A program made the position numbers and the translations under genes. DNA of 64,000 bases from Lachnospiraceae bacterium (GTDB taxonomy: Bacteria > Bacillota > Clostridia > Lachnospirales > Lachnospiraceae): the NCBI GenBank assembly GCA_026169045.1, contig JAPFDH010000030.1, positions 1 to 64,000 on the forward strand, read 5' to 3'. Positions 9,070 to 17,879 of the stretch are shown one piece after another. Under the pieces are notes generated by a model. That model worked only from the letters and a program-made list of their open reading frames with translations, did not search any database and had not been told where the DNA came from. The first letter of the stretch is position 1. Each line of letters opens with the position of its first letter.

Positions 9070-10128
9070 TCACTTCAATACCTGGTATGTTTCAAATTCC
9101 ACCTGATCGAAGGTAGCCATTTCCCGATAAACCCGCAACCCCATCTCAATAAGCGGAATCACCGCCACTGCACCGGTTCCTTCTCCAAGACACATATTAC
9201 AATGAATAAGCGGAGAAAGAGAAAGGGCCTCCAGCAACATCGAACCTGCCGGCTCTTTTGATACATGGGACGGAATCAGATAATCTTCTACTTCTTTTTT
9301 AATACGTACAGCACAAAGCGCAGCGACTGCGGAAATAAATCCATCCACAATGATCGGTACATGATAAATCGCACCGCCAAGAAAAACCCCTGTCAATCCC
9401 GCGATATCCAAACCTCCTACTTTTGACAGGACATCAATAACATCTTCCGGATCCGGTTGATGCATTTCAATTGCTTCTGCAATGACCTGAATCTTCCTTG
9501 CAAGTCCTTCACTTGTCAGTCCTGCACCTCGTCCTGTCACTTCTTCCACCGGACGATTCAAAAGCACGGAAGCTACAGCACTACTTGTTGTGGTATTCCC
9601 GATTCCCATCTCTCCGGTAGCCAGAATACCATATCCGTTTTCAACACAAGATTCCACTGTCCGGATTCCCAGTTCTATAGCCTGCAAAGCTTGTTCCTTC
9701 GTCATCGCTTTTTCTTTTCGAAAATTTTTTGTCCCATACATCACTTTTTTCTCTGGATCACTTACCGAAGCAACATCTACAGCCATTCCAATGTCTATCG
9801 GGAACAGATCGACACCAGCCACCTTACTCATAATACAAACGCTGGTATTTCCTTTTGTAAAATTATCTGCCACAGCTGCTGTGACGTCCTGTCCTGTCTG
9901 CGTAACTCCTTCTTCAACAACTCCGTTATCCGCGCACATGATGATCAATCCTTTTTTCCCAAGAGTTACATCCGCTGTTCCTTTAATTCCTGCCATTTTT
10001 ATTACAGTATCTTCTAACTTTCCAAGACTGAACAGTGGCTTTGCGACTGTCATCCAATGCGCTCTCGCCTCTTCCATGCTCTTTTGATCTGCCGAAGAAA
10101 TTTTACATTTCCATTCTTCCAGCATCAT
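9070..10128 (-). CDS. cobT: Nicotinate-nucleotide:dimethylbenzimidazole phosphoribosyltransferase
   Basis: This 352-residue enzyme activates the lower-ligand base with nicotinate mononucleotide to an alpha-ribazole phosphate. The GEMGIGNTTTSSAV loop and LGEGTGAVAVIPLIE near the C-terminus, with the catalytic Glu, identify the family. The start overlaps the cbiA stop by 4 nt (ATGA), so the two are translationally coupled. The 70-nt gap to hemC shows no extra signal. The presence of CobT without CobU/S/C here means nucleotide-loop assembly must be completed by genes elsewhere. Confidence 0.96.
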   Translation of the reverse strand: MMLEEWKCKISSADQKSMEEARAHWMTVAKPLFSLGKLEDTVIKMAGIKGTADVTLGKKGLIIMCADNGVVEEGVTQTGQDVTAAVADNFTKGNTSVCIMSKVAGVDLFPIDIGMAVDVASVSDPEKKVMYGTKNFRKEKAMTKEQALQAIELGIRTVESCVENGYGILATGEMGIGNTTTSSAVASVLLNRPVEEVTGRGAGLTSEGLARKIQVIAEAIEMHQPDPEDVIDVLSKVGGLDIAGLTGVFLGGAIYHVPIIVDGFISAVAALCAVRIKKEVEDYLIPSHVSKEPAGSMLLEALSLSPLIHCNMCLGEGTGAVAVIPLIEMGLRVYREMATFDQVEFETYQVLK

Positions 10129-11525
10129 TTTACATCCTTCTTTCTTTTCTCTTTATATTGAACCGCACACTCCACAAAACGCTCTGCAAACCTACGGTTT
10201 GATCCGTATGCTATATGTGGAAATCCGGCAAAAAGATTTTCCTTCATATGTATACAGTGCCATGACCGTTTCCCATCCGGCTTTTTTGCATAGACATCTT
10301 CCCCATTCTCCTCTGTATCCCAATAGTGGAATTCATGTCCGCGAATCTGTTCCCCTTTTCGTAAAAATGCCCCATCTTTTTCCGCTGTAAGGTTCACATA
10401 TCCAAACCGCACTAATCTTCCTTTGGGAAAAGCCTTTCCTTTGAAAATGCCAACCAGACCATACGATTCTCCTTCTCTGTTTTCCAACTGTTCCTGCAAA
10501 TACAAAAAACCACCGCATTCTGCATGACATGGCATTCCATTTGTAATCGCATCATGTACACTTTCCAACATAGTTTTATTTTCTGACAGCTGTCTGGCAT
10601 ATTCTTCCGGATAACCGCCGCCCAGAATCAGTCCTTTCACTCCTGTTGGCAACGCCCGGTCTTTCAACGGACTAAACGGAATGAGTTTACACCCAAGACT
10701 TTTTAATAATTCCAAATTATCTTTATAATAAAAACAGAACGCCTCATCCCTTGCAACAGCAATCGGTATTTCTCTTTCTGCCGGGACAATGTTTTCCATC
10801 CCCTCTTCTTCCGAGAGCTTTGGCGCTCCATTTGCAATCCGGAAAAAAGTTTCCCAATCAATCGTTTTACCTAAAATCTCTCCTGCCCGTTTAATCTTTG
10901 TTTCTAAATGCGTGACCCCATCCGGAGTCACAAGTCCCAAGTGTCTGCTTTCCAACGCAAATGCAGGATCTTCCGGGATATAACCGATCACCGGGATATC
11001 ATATCCCTCCTGCTTTAATTGTGCCTCAATCATTTGCTTCATTCTTGGATATAACATTTCAGAAACTCTATTTAGAAGAAACCCCTGTATATTACTGTCC
11101 TTTCTAAACTCGATCAAACCCTTTAGTAATGCAACAACGGATAGTGCACTCCCTTTGCAGGAAACCACCAAAACAACCGGTGTTTCAAGAGCTTTCGCCA
11201 CGTCATAAGAACTCCCTTTATCTGTGTCAATTCCCATTCCGTCATAAAATCCCATAACACCTTCCAACACAGCCATCTGGGCGTTTTTACAATGTTGTAT
11301 AAATATTTTTCTCAGATGCTCTTTGTCATAAAAAAAGAGATCTAAATTTTGAGCATCAATTTTTAAAACCTCTCTGTGGAACATCGGGTCGATATAATCC
11401 GGCCCACATTTTCCGGATACCAAACGGATCCCCTGCTGTTTCAATGCCTCCATAATTCCACAGGATGTTACTGTCTTTCCACTCCCACTTGACGCAGCTG
11501 CAATTAGTATTCTTGGAATTTTCAC
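10125..11525 (-). CDS. cbiA: Cobyrinate a,c-diamide synthase (glutamine-dependent)
   Basis: This 466-residue enzyme amidates the a and c carboxylates of cobyrinate using ATP and glutamine. The N-terminal part has a P-loop-like AASSGSGKTVTSCGIMEAL. The C-terminal class I glutaminase-like domain has GLILGGGYPEEYA, the nucleophile Cys in PCHAECGGFLYLQEQL and the His in GHEFHYWDTEE. The start is GTG with GGAGGG 6 nt upstream, overlapping the cbiET stop by 4 nt. Confidence 0.96.
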   Translation of the reverse strand: MKIPRILIAAASSGSGKTVTSCGIMEALKQQGIRLVSGKCGPDYIDPMFHREVLKIDAQNLDLFFYDKEHLRKIFIQHCKNAQMAVLEGVMGFYDGMGIDTDKGSSYDVAKALETPVVLVVSCKGSALSVVALLKGLIEFRKDSNIQGFLLNRVSEMLYPRMKQMIEAQLKQEGYDIPVIGYIPEDPAFALESRHLGLVTPDGVTHLETKIKRAGEILGKTIDWETFFRIANGAPKLSEEEGMENIVPAEREIPIAVARDEAFCFYYKDNLELLKSLGCKLIPFSPLKDRALPTGVKGLILGGGYPEEYARQLSENKTMLESVHDAITNGMPCHAECGGFLYLQEQLENREGESYGLVGIFKGKAFPKGRLVRFGYVNLTAEKDGAFLRKGEQIRGHEFHYWDTEENGEDVYAKKPDGKRSWHCIHMKENLFAGFPHIAYGSNRRFAERFVECAVQYKEKRKKDVK

Positions 11526-12748
11526 ATTGCTCCCTCCGAAATAATATAAATTGGATTCTGTCCTGTCATCATATGATGATGCGCAACTTGCTTTGATTTC
11601 GCAACAGAAATCTGAACGATTTCCGGATCCCGCAAATCTCCGCTCTCAATCGCCTTCATCACTTCTGCCATGGTGTTCAAAGAAATACAGGTCATAACAA
11701 TTTTAACATTTGGATTTTTGGCTTTTACACACTGTAAAATCTCTTTTAAATTTCCTGAACTTCCACCAATAAATACATGAGTCGGTACCTCTAAACCTTC
11801 TAATACCTTCGGAGCATTCCCTTCTATCACCTGAACATGGTCAATCTTCATCTTCCTACAGTTTTCCCGTATCAGTTTTACTCCTTCCGGATTCTTTTCA
11901 ATAGCATAAACCCGCATCATTCCGGACTGCATCGCAGCTTCAATCGAAATCGATCCGGTTCCTGCACCAACATCATAAAGAACTGCATCTTCTGTCAATC
12001 TTAATTTTGCAATACAGATCGTCCGCACCTCTTCTTTTGTCATAGGAACCTTTCCTCTTTCGAACATCTCATCCGGCAAATGTTCTGCTACTTTCTTACA
12101 GGCATTCTCATTCACTAAAATTGCTGCACATAATCCTTGTAAATCTTCCGTTTTCAAATCCTTCACTTTCTTTGAAAAAATCGTTTCCTGCGGGTAAGAT
12201 AATTCTCTTCCAATATAAATCATACAATCAGAAAAACCATAATACTGTAATTTCTGAATAACCATTTCTGTATGATTGGGATCGCCCAAAAGCAGAAATG
12301 TTTTTTTGTTTCTTTGAATTTCATAGATAAAATTTTGATTTCTTCCGTGCAGACTTACAATTGAAACATCCTCCCAGGACATATGCAATGCACTGGCAAG
12401 ATAAACAAGCGACGAAATCCCCGGAATCCGTACCATCGAAAATTGTCCCGGCATTTTATTTTGAATTTCTTCTTCCAATGATTTTGCTCCGCTATAAAAG
12501 CCCACATCTCCGGAAAGCAGAATGGCAATTTTTTTATATTCTTCATGCTTTGAAAGATATTCGGAAATAACATCCTTTTTATACTCGATCAAATATTCTT
12601 TTCCTGACTCTATCCATGGCTGTAACATTCGCTTTCCACCGATCACACAATCGCTGTCTGCAATTACTGACCGGGCCTTTTCTGTAAGAGAATCCATGCT
12701 TCCCATACCGATTCCCACAAAATAAATTTTCCGCAACTTTTTACACAT
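11522..12748 (-). CDS. cbiET: Cobalt-precorrin-7 C5-methyltransferase / cobalt-precorrin-6B C15-methyltransferase (decarboxylating), CbiE-CbiT fusion
   Basis: The protein fuses two enzymes that are separate in Salmonella and fused in CobL. The N-terminal CbiE part (IYFVGIGMGSMDSLTEKA, LSGDVGFYSGA) is a tetrapyrrole methylase. The C-terminal CbiT part starts about residue 215 and carries the Rossmann SAM motif LYDVGAGTGSISIEAA and the ThVFIGGSSGNL segment. I used ATG 12748, which has GAGG 8 nt upstream and overlaps the end of cbiH by 8 nt. The frame stays open to 12781 without a better site. Confidence 0.95.
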   Translation of the reverse strand: MCKKLRKIYFVGIGMGSMDSLTEKARSVIADSDCVIGGKRMLQPWIESGKEYLIEYKKDVISEYLSKHEEYKKIAILLSGDVGFYSGAKSLEEEIQNKMPGQFSMVRIPGISSLVYLASALHMSWEDVSIVSLHGRNQNFIYEIQRNKKTFLLLGDPNHTEMVIQKLQYYGFSDCMIYIGRELSYPQETIFSKKVKDLKTEDLQGLCAAILVNENACKKVAEHLPDEMFERGKVPMTKEEVRTICIAKLRLTEDAVLYDVGAGTGSISIEAAMQSGMMRVYAIEKNPEGVKLIRENCRKMKIDHVQVIEGNAPKVLEGLEVPTHVFIGGSSGNLKEILQCVKAKNPNVKIVMTCISLNTMAEVMKAIESGDLRDPEIVQISVAKSKQVAHHHMMTGQNPIYIISEGAM

Positions 12749-13472
12749 TATGGTATCCTCTTGGTGTGACCATCTTTCCATTCACAATCTTTGTCTCTTC
12801 ATTTCCGATAAATACCGTTGTAAACATATCAACCACTGTATCTCTTAGTTCTTTTAACGTAAGCAACTGATAGGATTCGCCTTCTCTTCCGATATTTCTT
12901 ACAATACCGCATACCGTATCTTCTTTTTTGTATTCCAGCATATAATCACATGCTTTTTGAAGATAATCTTTTCTCTTTTTACTTGACGGATTATATAAAC
13001 AGATTACAAAATCTGCCATTGCTGCCGCTTTTACTCTCGCTTCAATTTTTTCCCATGGTGTCAAAAGATCACTCAGGCTGATTACAGCAAAATCATGGGT
13101 CAGAGGTGCTCCAAGAACAGCTGCTCCTCCAATTGCGGCTGTGATTCCCGGTACTACTTCGATTTCAACTGTTTCAAAATCCGCTCCGGTCTCATACATC
13201 AATCCGGCCATTCCATATACGCCGGAATCCCCGCTGCAGATCATTGCAACCGTCTTACCCTTTGCCGCTTCCTCCAATGCCATTTGGCAACGTTTCACCT
13301 CTTGTTTCATCGGAGTTGTCAGAAACGTTTTTTCCGGAAACGCATCTTTCACTAAATCTACATAAACGGTATATCCTACAATCACATCGCACATTTCCAA
13401 TACTTCTCTGGCTTCTACCGTCATCTGTTTTCCTGCTCCCGGTCCTAATCCTACTACATACACTTTATTCAT
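12741..13472 (-). CDS. cbiH: Cobalt-precorrin-3 C17-methyltransferase (ring contraction)
   Basis: This 243-residue tetrapyrrole methylase methylates C17 and contracts the ring. The VYVVGLGPGAGKQMTVEA start, ICSGDSGVYGMAGLMYE and PGITAAIGGAAVLGAPL are CbiH/CobJ-type motifs; the single-glycine CSGDSGVYG loop distinguishes it from CbiF and CbiL. No fused CbiG or ferredoxin domain is present. It overlaps cbiF by 8 nt. Confidence 0.95.
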   Translation of the reverse strand: MNKVYVVGLGPGAGKQMTVEAREVLEMCDVIVGYTVYVDLVKDAFPEKTFLTTPMKQEVKRCQMALEEAAKGKTVAMICSGDSGVYGMAGLMYETGADFETVEIEVVPGITAAIGGAAVLGAPLTHDFAVISLSDLLTPWEKIEARVKAAAMADFVICLYNPSSKKRKDYLQKACDYMLEYKKEDTVCGIVRNIGREGESYQLLTLKELRDTVVDMFTTVFIGNEETKIVNGKMVTPRGYHNV

Positions 13473-14229
13473 CTTTCCCTACTCCTTTTCTGAATTCCGT
13501 AGTAAATTCCGGATGATATAAAAGGGAACGCTCATAATCTCCATCCAAAATTTTTCCCACAACAATAAGTGCTGTTTTCGTTACCTTCTCTCTTTTCGCG
13601 ACTTCTGCTAAAGTCTCAACCGTACACAAAAGCACTTTTTCTTCCGGCCATGTTGCTTTATATACAATCGCTGCCGGTGTATCTTTTTCATAGCCTCCGG
13701 CAATTAATTCTTTCGATAAGTCTTCTAACATTCCTGTACTCAGAAAAACAACCATTGTTGATTGATGTGCTGCGAAACTACGGATGGATTCCCGATCCGG
13801 AACCGGTGTACGGCCTGCCATTCGCGTGATCACAACGGACTGTGAGACATCCGGCAGGGTGTACTCTGCTTTTAAAGCTGCCGCTGCTCCACAGAATGAG
13901 CTTACTCCCGGGCAAACTTCATACTCGATTCCTGCTTCTTTCAATGCATCCATCTGTTCTCGGATCGCACCATAAAGACACGGATCTCCTGTATGAAGAC
14001 GAACCACTTTTTTCCCTTGTTGTTCCGCTTTCTTCATTACGTCCATAACTTCTTCCAATGTCATATAGGCACTGTTATAAACATCACAGCTTTCTTTTTT
14101 TACTTCTAACAGTCCCGGATTCACCAGTGATCCTGCGTAGATGATCACGTCTGCCTCCTGTAACAGTTTTTGACCTCTCACTGTAATTAAATCTTCCGCC
14201 CCCGGTCCTGCTCCTACAAATACAACCAT
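13465..14229 (-). CDS. cbiF: Cobalt-precorrin-4 C11-methyltransferase
   Basis: The 254-residue enzyme transfers a methyl from SAM to C11. VVFVGAGPGAEDLITVRG at the N-terminus, LHTGDPCLYGAIREQM and PGVSSFCGAAAAL match CbiF/CobM, and the TRMAGRTPVPDRE segment is characteristic. It begins 5 nt after cbiL ends. Confidence 0.95.
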   Translation of the reverse strand: MVVFVGAGPGAEDLITVRGQKLLQEADVIIYAGSLVNPGLLEVKKESCDVYNSAYMTLEEVMDVMKKAEQQGKKVVRLHTGDPCLYGAIREQMDALKEAGIEYEVCPGVSSFCGAAAALKAEYTLPDVSQSVVITRMAGRTPVPDRESIRSFAAHQSTMVVFLSTGMLEDLSKELIAGGYEKDTPAAIVYKATWPEEKVLLCTVETLAEVAKREKVTKTALIVVGKILDGDYERSLLYHPEFTTEFRKGVGKDE

Positions 14230-14234
14230 GTCAT

Positions 14235-14981
14235 TTACTTCCTTTCTTTTACAATAAATAACGAATAATAACTTGTTTCATCCGGAATTTCTTCCACAGA
14301 AGAATAGATTCTTTCCGATTCCATACCACAATTTTCTATCATTCGGATTTCCAAATCATGTTCTCTTACTTTTTCCTTTACATAAGGAATTTTCTTTCCT
14401 GTTTTCATAAGAACCTTTGTCCCCGAAAACTTCAATGCCTCTTCAATTTCATAAGACGCCGGTATGACATGAAGTTCTTCTTTGTTCTCCACCAGGCTCA
14501 TATTCAGTCTGGCTGCAACCGCACAAAAGGAAGGTACTCCCGGGATAATACTCGTTTCAAATCCGGCTCTTTGTATCCGTTTATGTATATACATGCAGGT
14601 AGAATATACGGTCGGATCCCCCAGTGTAATAAAAGCGACTTGTTCTCCTTCTTCCAGTAACTTACCTGCTAAAGCAGCTCCTTCATCGTGGATCTGTTTT
14701 AACGTTTCTTTTTCTTTCATCATCGGCATAGGAAGATATAATTTTGCCTTATCTTCAACACAGACTCCTGCCTGTTTTACAATCTGATACGCGACACACC
14801 GTTCCAAAAATCCTTCAAAAGCTTCTTCTTTTCCTGTTTTATCAAAACTTGGTTCTGTAAAATCCTTATCGGAAACAGGGATTGCAAGCACACTGCTTTC
14901 CTCAATAATTTTAATTGCTTTTACAGTTAGTAATTCCGGGTCTCCCGGTCCTACTCCTACTCCATAAAAAATACCACTCAT
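14235..14981 (-). CDS. cbiL: Cobalt-precorrin-2 C20-methyltransferase
   Basis: This 248-residue SAM-dependent enzyme methylates C20 of cobalt-sirohydrochlorin. GVGVGPGDPELLTVKAIKII, ITLGDPTVYSTCMYI and PGVPSFCAVAARL are CbiL/CobI motifs. It follows cbiD by 3 nt. Substrate comes from CbiK, encoded two genes upstream. Confidence 0.95.
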   Translation of the reverse strand: MSGIFYGVGVGPGDPELLTVKAIKIIEESSVLAIPVSDKDFTEPSFDKTGKEEAFEGFLERCVAYQIVKQAGVCVEDKAKLYLPMPMMKEKETLKQIHDEGAALAGKLLEEGEQVAFITLGDPTVYSTCMYIHKRIQRAGFETSIIPGVPSFCAVAARLNMSLVENKEELHVIPASYEIEEALKFSGTKVLMKTGKKIPYVKEKVREHDLEIRMIENCGMESERIYSSVEEIPDETSYYSLFIVKERK

Positions 14982-14984
14982 TAT

Positions 14985-16136
14985 TTACTCCTCTTTACTT
15001 TTATATTGATTAATAAACCGAAAATACTCTTCGGCTCTCGCTGTCATTCCTAAAATTCCGTCTTCTTTGGAAAATACAATCGCTTCTATGCCGATTGCGT
15101 CTCCTGCTCTTTGTTTTAAATAAAAATCAATTTTTTCCATAATTGTCTGCATCGTATCTTCCAAAAGATTTTGTTCACGCAATAATTGGATCGCCTCTGT
15201 CGTCGTAATGCAATTCATAATGTTCTTGATTGTTTCTCTGGATGCACCTGCCATAGCACTGTGGGCTGCAAAAATCTCCATACGGGCATCCGCTTCGTGG
15301 GAATGTGTATTCATAATTCCGGCAGCCAGCTTCACAAATTTACCGATATGACCAATGAACAAAAGACCCTTCATCCCCAACTGCACTCCGATATCAATCG
15401 TTTCTCCAATATAATTACTACATTTTACAGATAAATCACCTTGATAGCCAAGTTGCTCGGATAAAAAATCACTTCCATAATTTCCGGGAACTACATAGCA
15501 CCAGTCATGTCCGTTTGCTTTCAGCATTCCCATCTCTACACGAATGGTATCAATTAATGCCTTTTCACTCATTGGCTCCACAATTCCGGTGGTACCTAAG
15601 ATAGAAATACCTCCTTCAATTCCAAGACGTGGATTAAATGTTTTTTTTGCAAGTTCTCTCCCTTCCGGAACTGAAATTTGAATTGTAAGTCCTCGGTTAC
15701 AGGCAAAGGTTCTACGTTCTTTTTCTACCTCTTCTAAAATCATCCTTCTCGGCACTTTATTAATTGCTGCTTCGCCGATTTTTTGTTCCAACCCCTTCTT
15801 GGTAACGCGTCCTACACCTTCCCCACCATCTAAAAAAATCCCTTCTCTTTCGGTGTAAGAAACCTCTGAAAAGATCAGTATACCATGGGTTACATCCGGA
15901 TCATCTCCCGCATTTTTTCGGACTGCACATCGTACACAGTCCTTTGTTCGGGAAATTTCCTCAACATCCAAGGTAAGAAGAATTCCCTTGGGTGTCATGA
16001 GTGATACCTGACAGACTTTTTCTCCTGAAAGAAGCATTCTGGCTGCCGCTTTCGATGCCGCCGCCGCACAACTTCCGGTGGTATATCCTGTTTTTAATTT
16101 TTTTTGTCCTTTCCAGATTTCCAAAAGATCTGACAT
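14985..16136 (-). CDS. cbiD: Cobalt-precorrin-5B C1-methyltransferase
   Basis: The 383-residue protein belongs to the CbiD family, which methylates C1 in the anaerobic route and is unrelated to the other methylases. Hallmarks are LKTGYTTGSCAAAASKAA near the N-terminus, the NAGDDPDVTHG segment, ISILGTTGIVEPMSEKA and the LAAGIMNTHSH region. Its presence, together with CbiK and CbiG, marks the cobalt-early pathway. Confidence 0.97.
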   Translation of the reverse strand: MSDLLEIWKGQKKLKTGYTTGSCAAAASKAAARMLLSGEKVCQVSLMTPKGILLTLDVEEISRTKDCVRCAVRKNAGDDPDVTHGILIFSEVSYTEREGIFLDGGEGVGRVTKKGLEQKIGEAAINKVPRRMILEEVEKERRTFACNRGLTIQISVPEGRELAKKTFNPRLGIEGGISILGTTGIVEPMSEKALIDTIRVEMGMLKANGHDWCYVVPGNYGSDFLSEQLGYQGDLSVKCSNYIGETIDIGVQLGMKGLLFIGHIGKFVKLAAGIMNTHSHEADARMEIFAAHSAMAGASRETIKNIMNCITTTEAIQLLREQNLLEDTMQTIMEKIDFYLKQRAGDAIGIEAIVFSKEDGILGMTARAEEYFRFINQYKSKEE

Positions 16137-16156
16137 ATTTTTTCCTCACGTTTTCT

Positions 16157-16927
16157 TTATAAAACTTCTTCCAGATGCTCCATAAAAATATTTCGAATAC
16201 TTGGAAATTCTCCAAGTCCTTTCAAAATCGGTCTGACTTGATACCCTGCTTTTTCCAGCTCTTCTTTCCATGAATCCTCATCTCCAGCCATATCATTCTT
16301 TGCATGATCACCGGCTACAAACATGAATGGTAATAATGCAATTTTTTTCACTTGTTTCTCTTCAATTTTAGCAACCACATCTTTTAATTCCGGATACCCT
16401 TCCACGGTTGCCACATGGATGTGGGAATATCCAAGTGTCTGCAAAATATATTCCAATGCAGGGTACGCTGCGTTCGCATGATGGTCTGTTCCATGTCCCA
16501 TAAGAATCAGTGTCTCGTCTCTTTCTAATGCCACATCCTCCACTAAAGCATGAATCGCTTTCTTATAATCGTCCGTACTTGTTAACATGGGGGTACCTAC
16601 GCGGATTTCTGAAAATTTTCCTTCGAACGCTCTGACATCTTCTAACATTCTGTCATTTTCATATCCATTGATAATATGAGTCGGCTGTACAATCACTGTT
16701 TGAATTCCGTCTTCTGCCATCTTTTCTAACGCTTCTTTTACCGTCATTACAGACAGGAGTTCCAGTTTTTTTAACTTTTTTATAATCATCTGACTTGTAA
16801 ATGCCCGGTACACCTGATAATCCGTATAATGTTTTGCAATCTCTTCTTCCATTACCTGAATCGTTTTTTCCATCGCATCCAGATGACTGGTTCCAAAACT
16901 GACAACCAAAATCCCTTTTTTCTTCAT
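16157..16927 (-). CDS. cbiK: Sirohydrochlorin cobaltochelatase
   Basis: The about 256-residue enzyme inserts Co2+ into sirohydrochlorin. It begins GILVVSFGTSHLDAMEKTI. The metal-binding His appears in LILMGHGTDHHANAAYPAL, and a second in FMFVAGDHAKNDMAGDE. No signal peptide is visible, so it is cytoplasmic. ATG 16927 has GGGAGG about 10 nt upstream. The frame is open to 16948. A dispersed repeat (16953-17032) fills the gap to cbiO. Confidence 0.95.
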   Translation of the reverse strand: MKKKGILVVSFGTSHLDAMEKTIQVMEEEIAKHYTDYQVYRAFTSQMIIKKLKKLELLSVMTVKEALEKMAEDGIQTVIVQPTHIINGYENDRMLEDVRAFEGKFSEIRVGTPMLTSTDDYKKAIHALVEDVALERDETLILMGHGTDHHANAAYPALEYILQTLGYSHIHVATVEGYPELKDVVAKIEEKQVKKIALLPFMFVAGDHAKNDMAGDEDSWKEELEKAGYQVRPILKGLGEFPSIRNIFMEHLEEVL

Positions 16928-16952
16928 GATCTGTTTTCCTCCCGTCATTTAT

Positions 16953-17032
16953 ATGATATTGGGGTCAAAAGCCCCCAGCTATGATGCCTGCGGATTGTTC
17001 TGTGCTGCGCACTCCCACAACCCTGGCATCAT
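16953..17032. repeat. Short copy of a dispersed structured repeat, between cbiO and cbiK
   Basis: This 80-nt segment starts ATGATATTGGGGTCAAAA and ends GGCATCAT, an imperfect terminal inverted repeat. Its 22 nt at 16979-17000 are identical to the reverse complement of 63191-63212, and the flanking 50 nt also align with few changes. It looks like an internally deleted copy of the element at 63041-63239. It begins just upstream of cbiK's ribosome binding site and ends directly at the cbiO stop codon, so it is transcribed inside the cobalamin operon. Confidence 0.8.
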
Positions 17033-17863
17033 TTATATTAAATGTTCTAACTCATCTAATGTTTTCGGGATGTTTCCTTCCCGTTTTAACATTCCTTTTT
17101 CACATAGTCTGTCATATAATCGCAACACCGTCGGCTCTTCTAAGTTTGTTTTTCGAAGTAATTCTTTATTTCGGAAAATATCCTCCGGTTTTCCCTGACA
17201 AAGAGCTACTCCCTCGTGCATCAGAACAACTTCATCTGCCCAGGCATAGGCATAATCCACATCATGAGTAGCCATAATCACTGTGATTCCCTGTTCTGTC
17301 ATCTGGTCAATAATCCGATAAACCAGGCTGGTATGTTTTGGATCCAGAGAAGCTACCGGCTCGTCCAGTAAAATGATATCCGGATGCATAATTAAGATAT
17401 CCGCAATGGAAACCAGTTTTTTCTGCCCGCCGCTCAACGCATGAACCGGACGATCTTGAAAAGGCATTATTTCAAGCCTCTCCATCACTGCCTGAACTTC
17501 TTTTTCTGCGGTAATTTTATCTACCCCAAGATTCAATATTCCAAATGATATCTCTTGCTTTACACTGGCTGAAAAAAGCTGATTATCCGGATCTTGAAAT
17601 ACAATTCCCACATGGCTTCTTAATGCTAAAAGTTCTTTTTTTGAATAGCCGATTTTTTCACCTTTAAAATAAATCTCACCTTTTTGAGGCTGATAAATTC
17701 CGTTACAACAGAGAAAAAACGTAGATTTTCCGGAACCATTTGCGCCCATAAAAGCAACTTTCTCACCTTTTTTTACTTTAACATTTAACCCCTGTAAAGA
17801 ATGTTTATCACTTAACTCATATGAAAAATAGAGATTTCTTGCCTCTAAAATGATTTCTTCCAT
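17033..17863 (-). CDS. cbiO: Cobalt ECF transporter ATPase
   Basis: This 276-residue ATPase energises the CbiMNQ cobalt importer. Walker A is GANGSGKSTFF, the Q-loop is VFQDPDNQLF (the DPDNQ form is typical of ECF ATPases), the signature is LSGGQKKLVSIA and Walker B is IILLDEPVASLDP. AGAAGG lies 6 nt before the ATG. There is one ATPase gene only, so it probably works as a homodimer. Confidence 0.96.
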   Translation of the reverse strand: MEEIILEARNLYFSYELSDKHSLQGLNVKVKKGEKVAFMGANGSGKSTFFLCCNGIYQPQKGEIYFKGEKIGYSKKELLALRSHVGIVFQDPDNQLFSASVKQEISFGILNLGVDKITAEKEVQAVMERLEIMPFQDRPVHALSGGQKKLVSIADILIMHPDIILLDEPVASLDPKHTSLVYRIIDQMTEQGITVIMATHDVDYAYAWADEVVLMHEGVALCQGKPEDIFRNKELLRKTNLEEPTVLRLYDRLCEKGMLKREGNIPKTLDELEHLI

Positions 17864-17879
17864 CGTCGACCTTCTCCTT

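Noticed and set aside
9457-10017. Plus-strand open frame of 186 codons opposite cobT
   Set aside because: It is antisense to a clear cobT gene with full family motifs; composition is rich in His, Cys and Ser as expected from a shadow frame.
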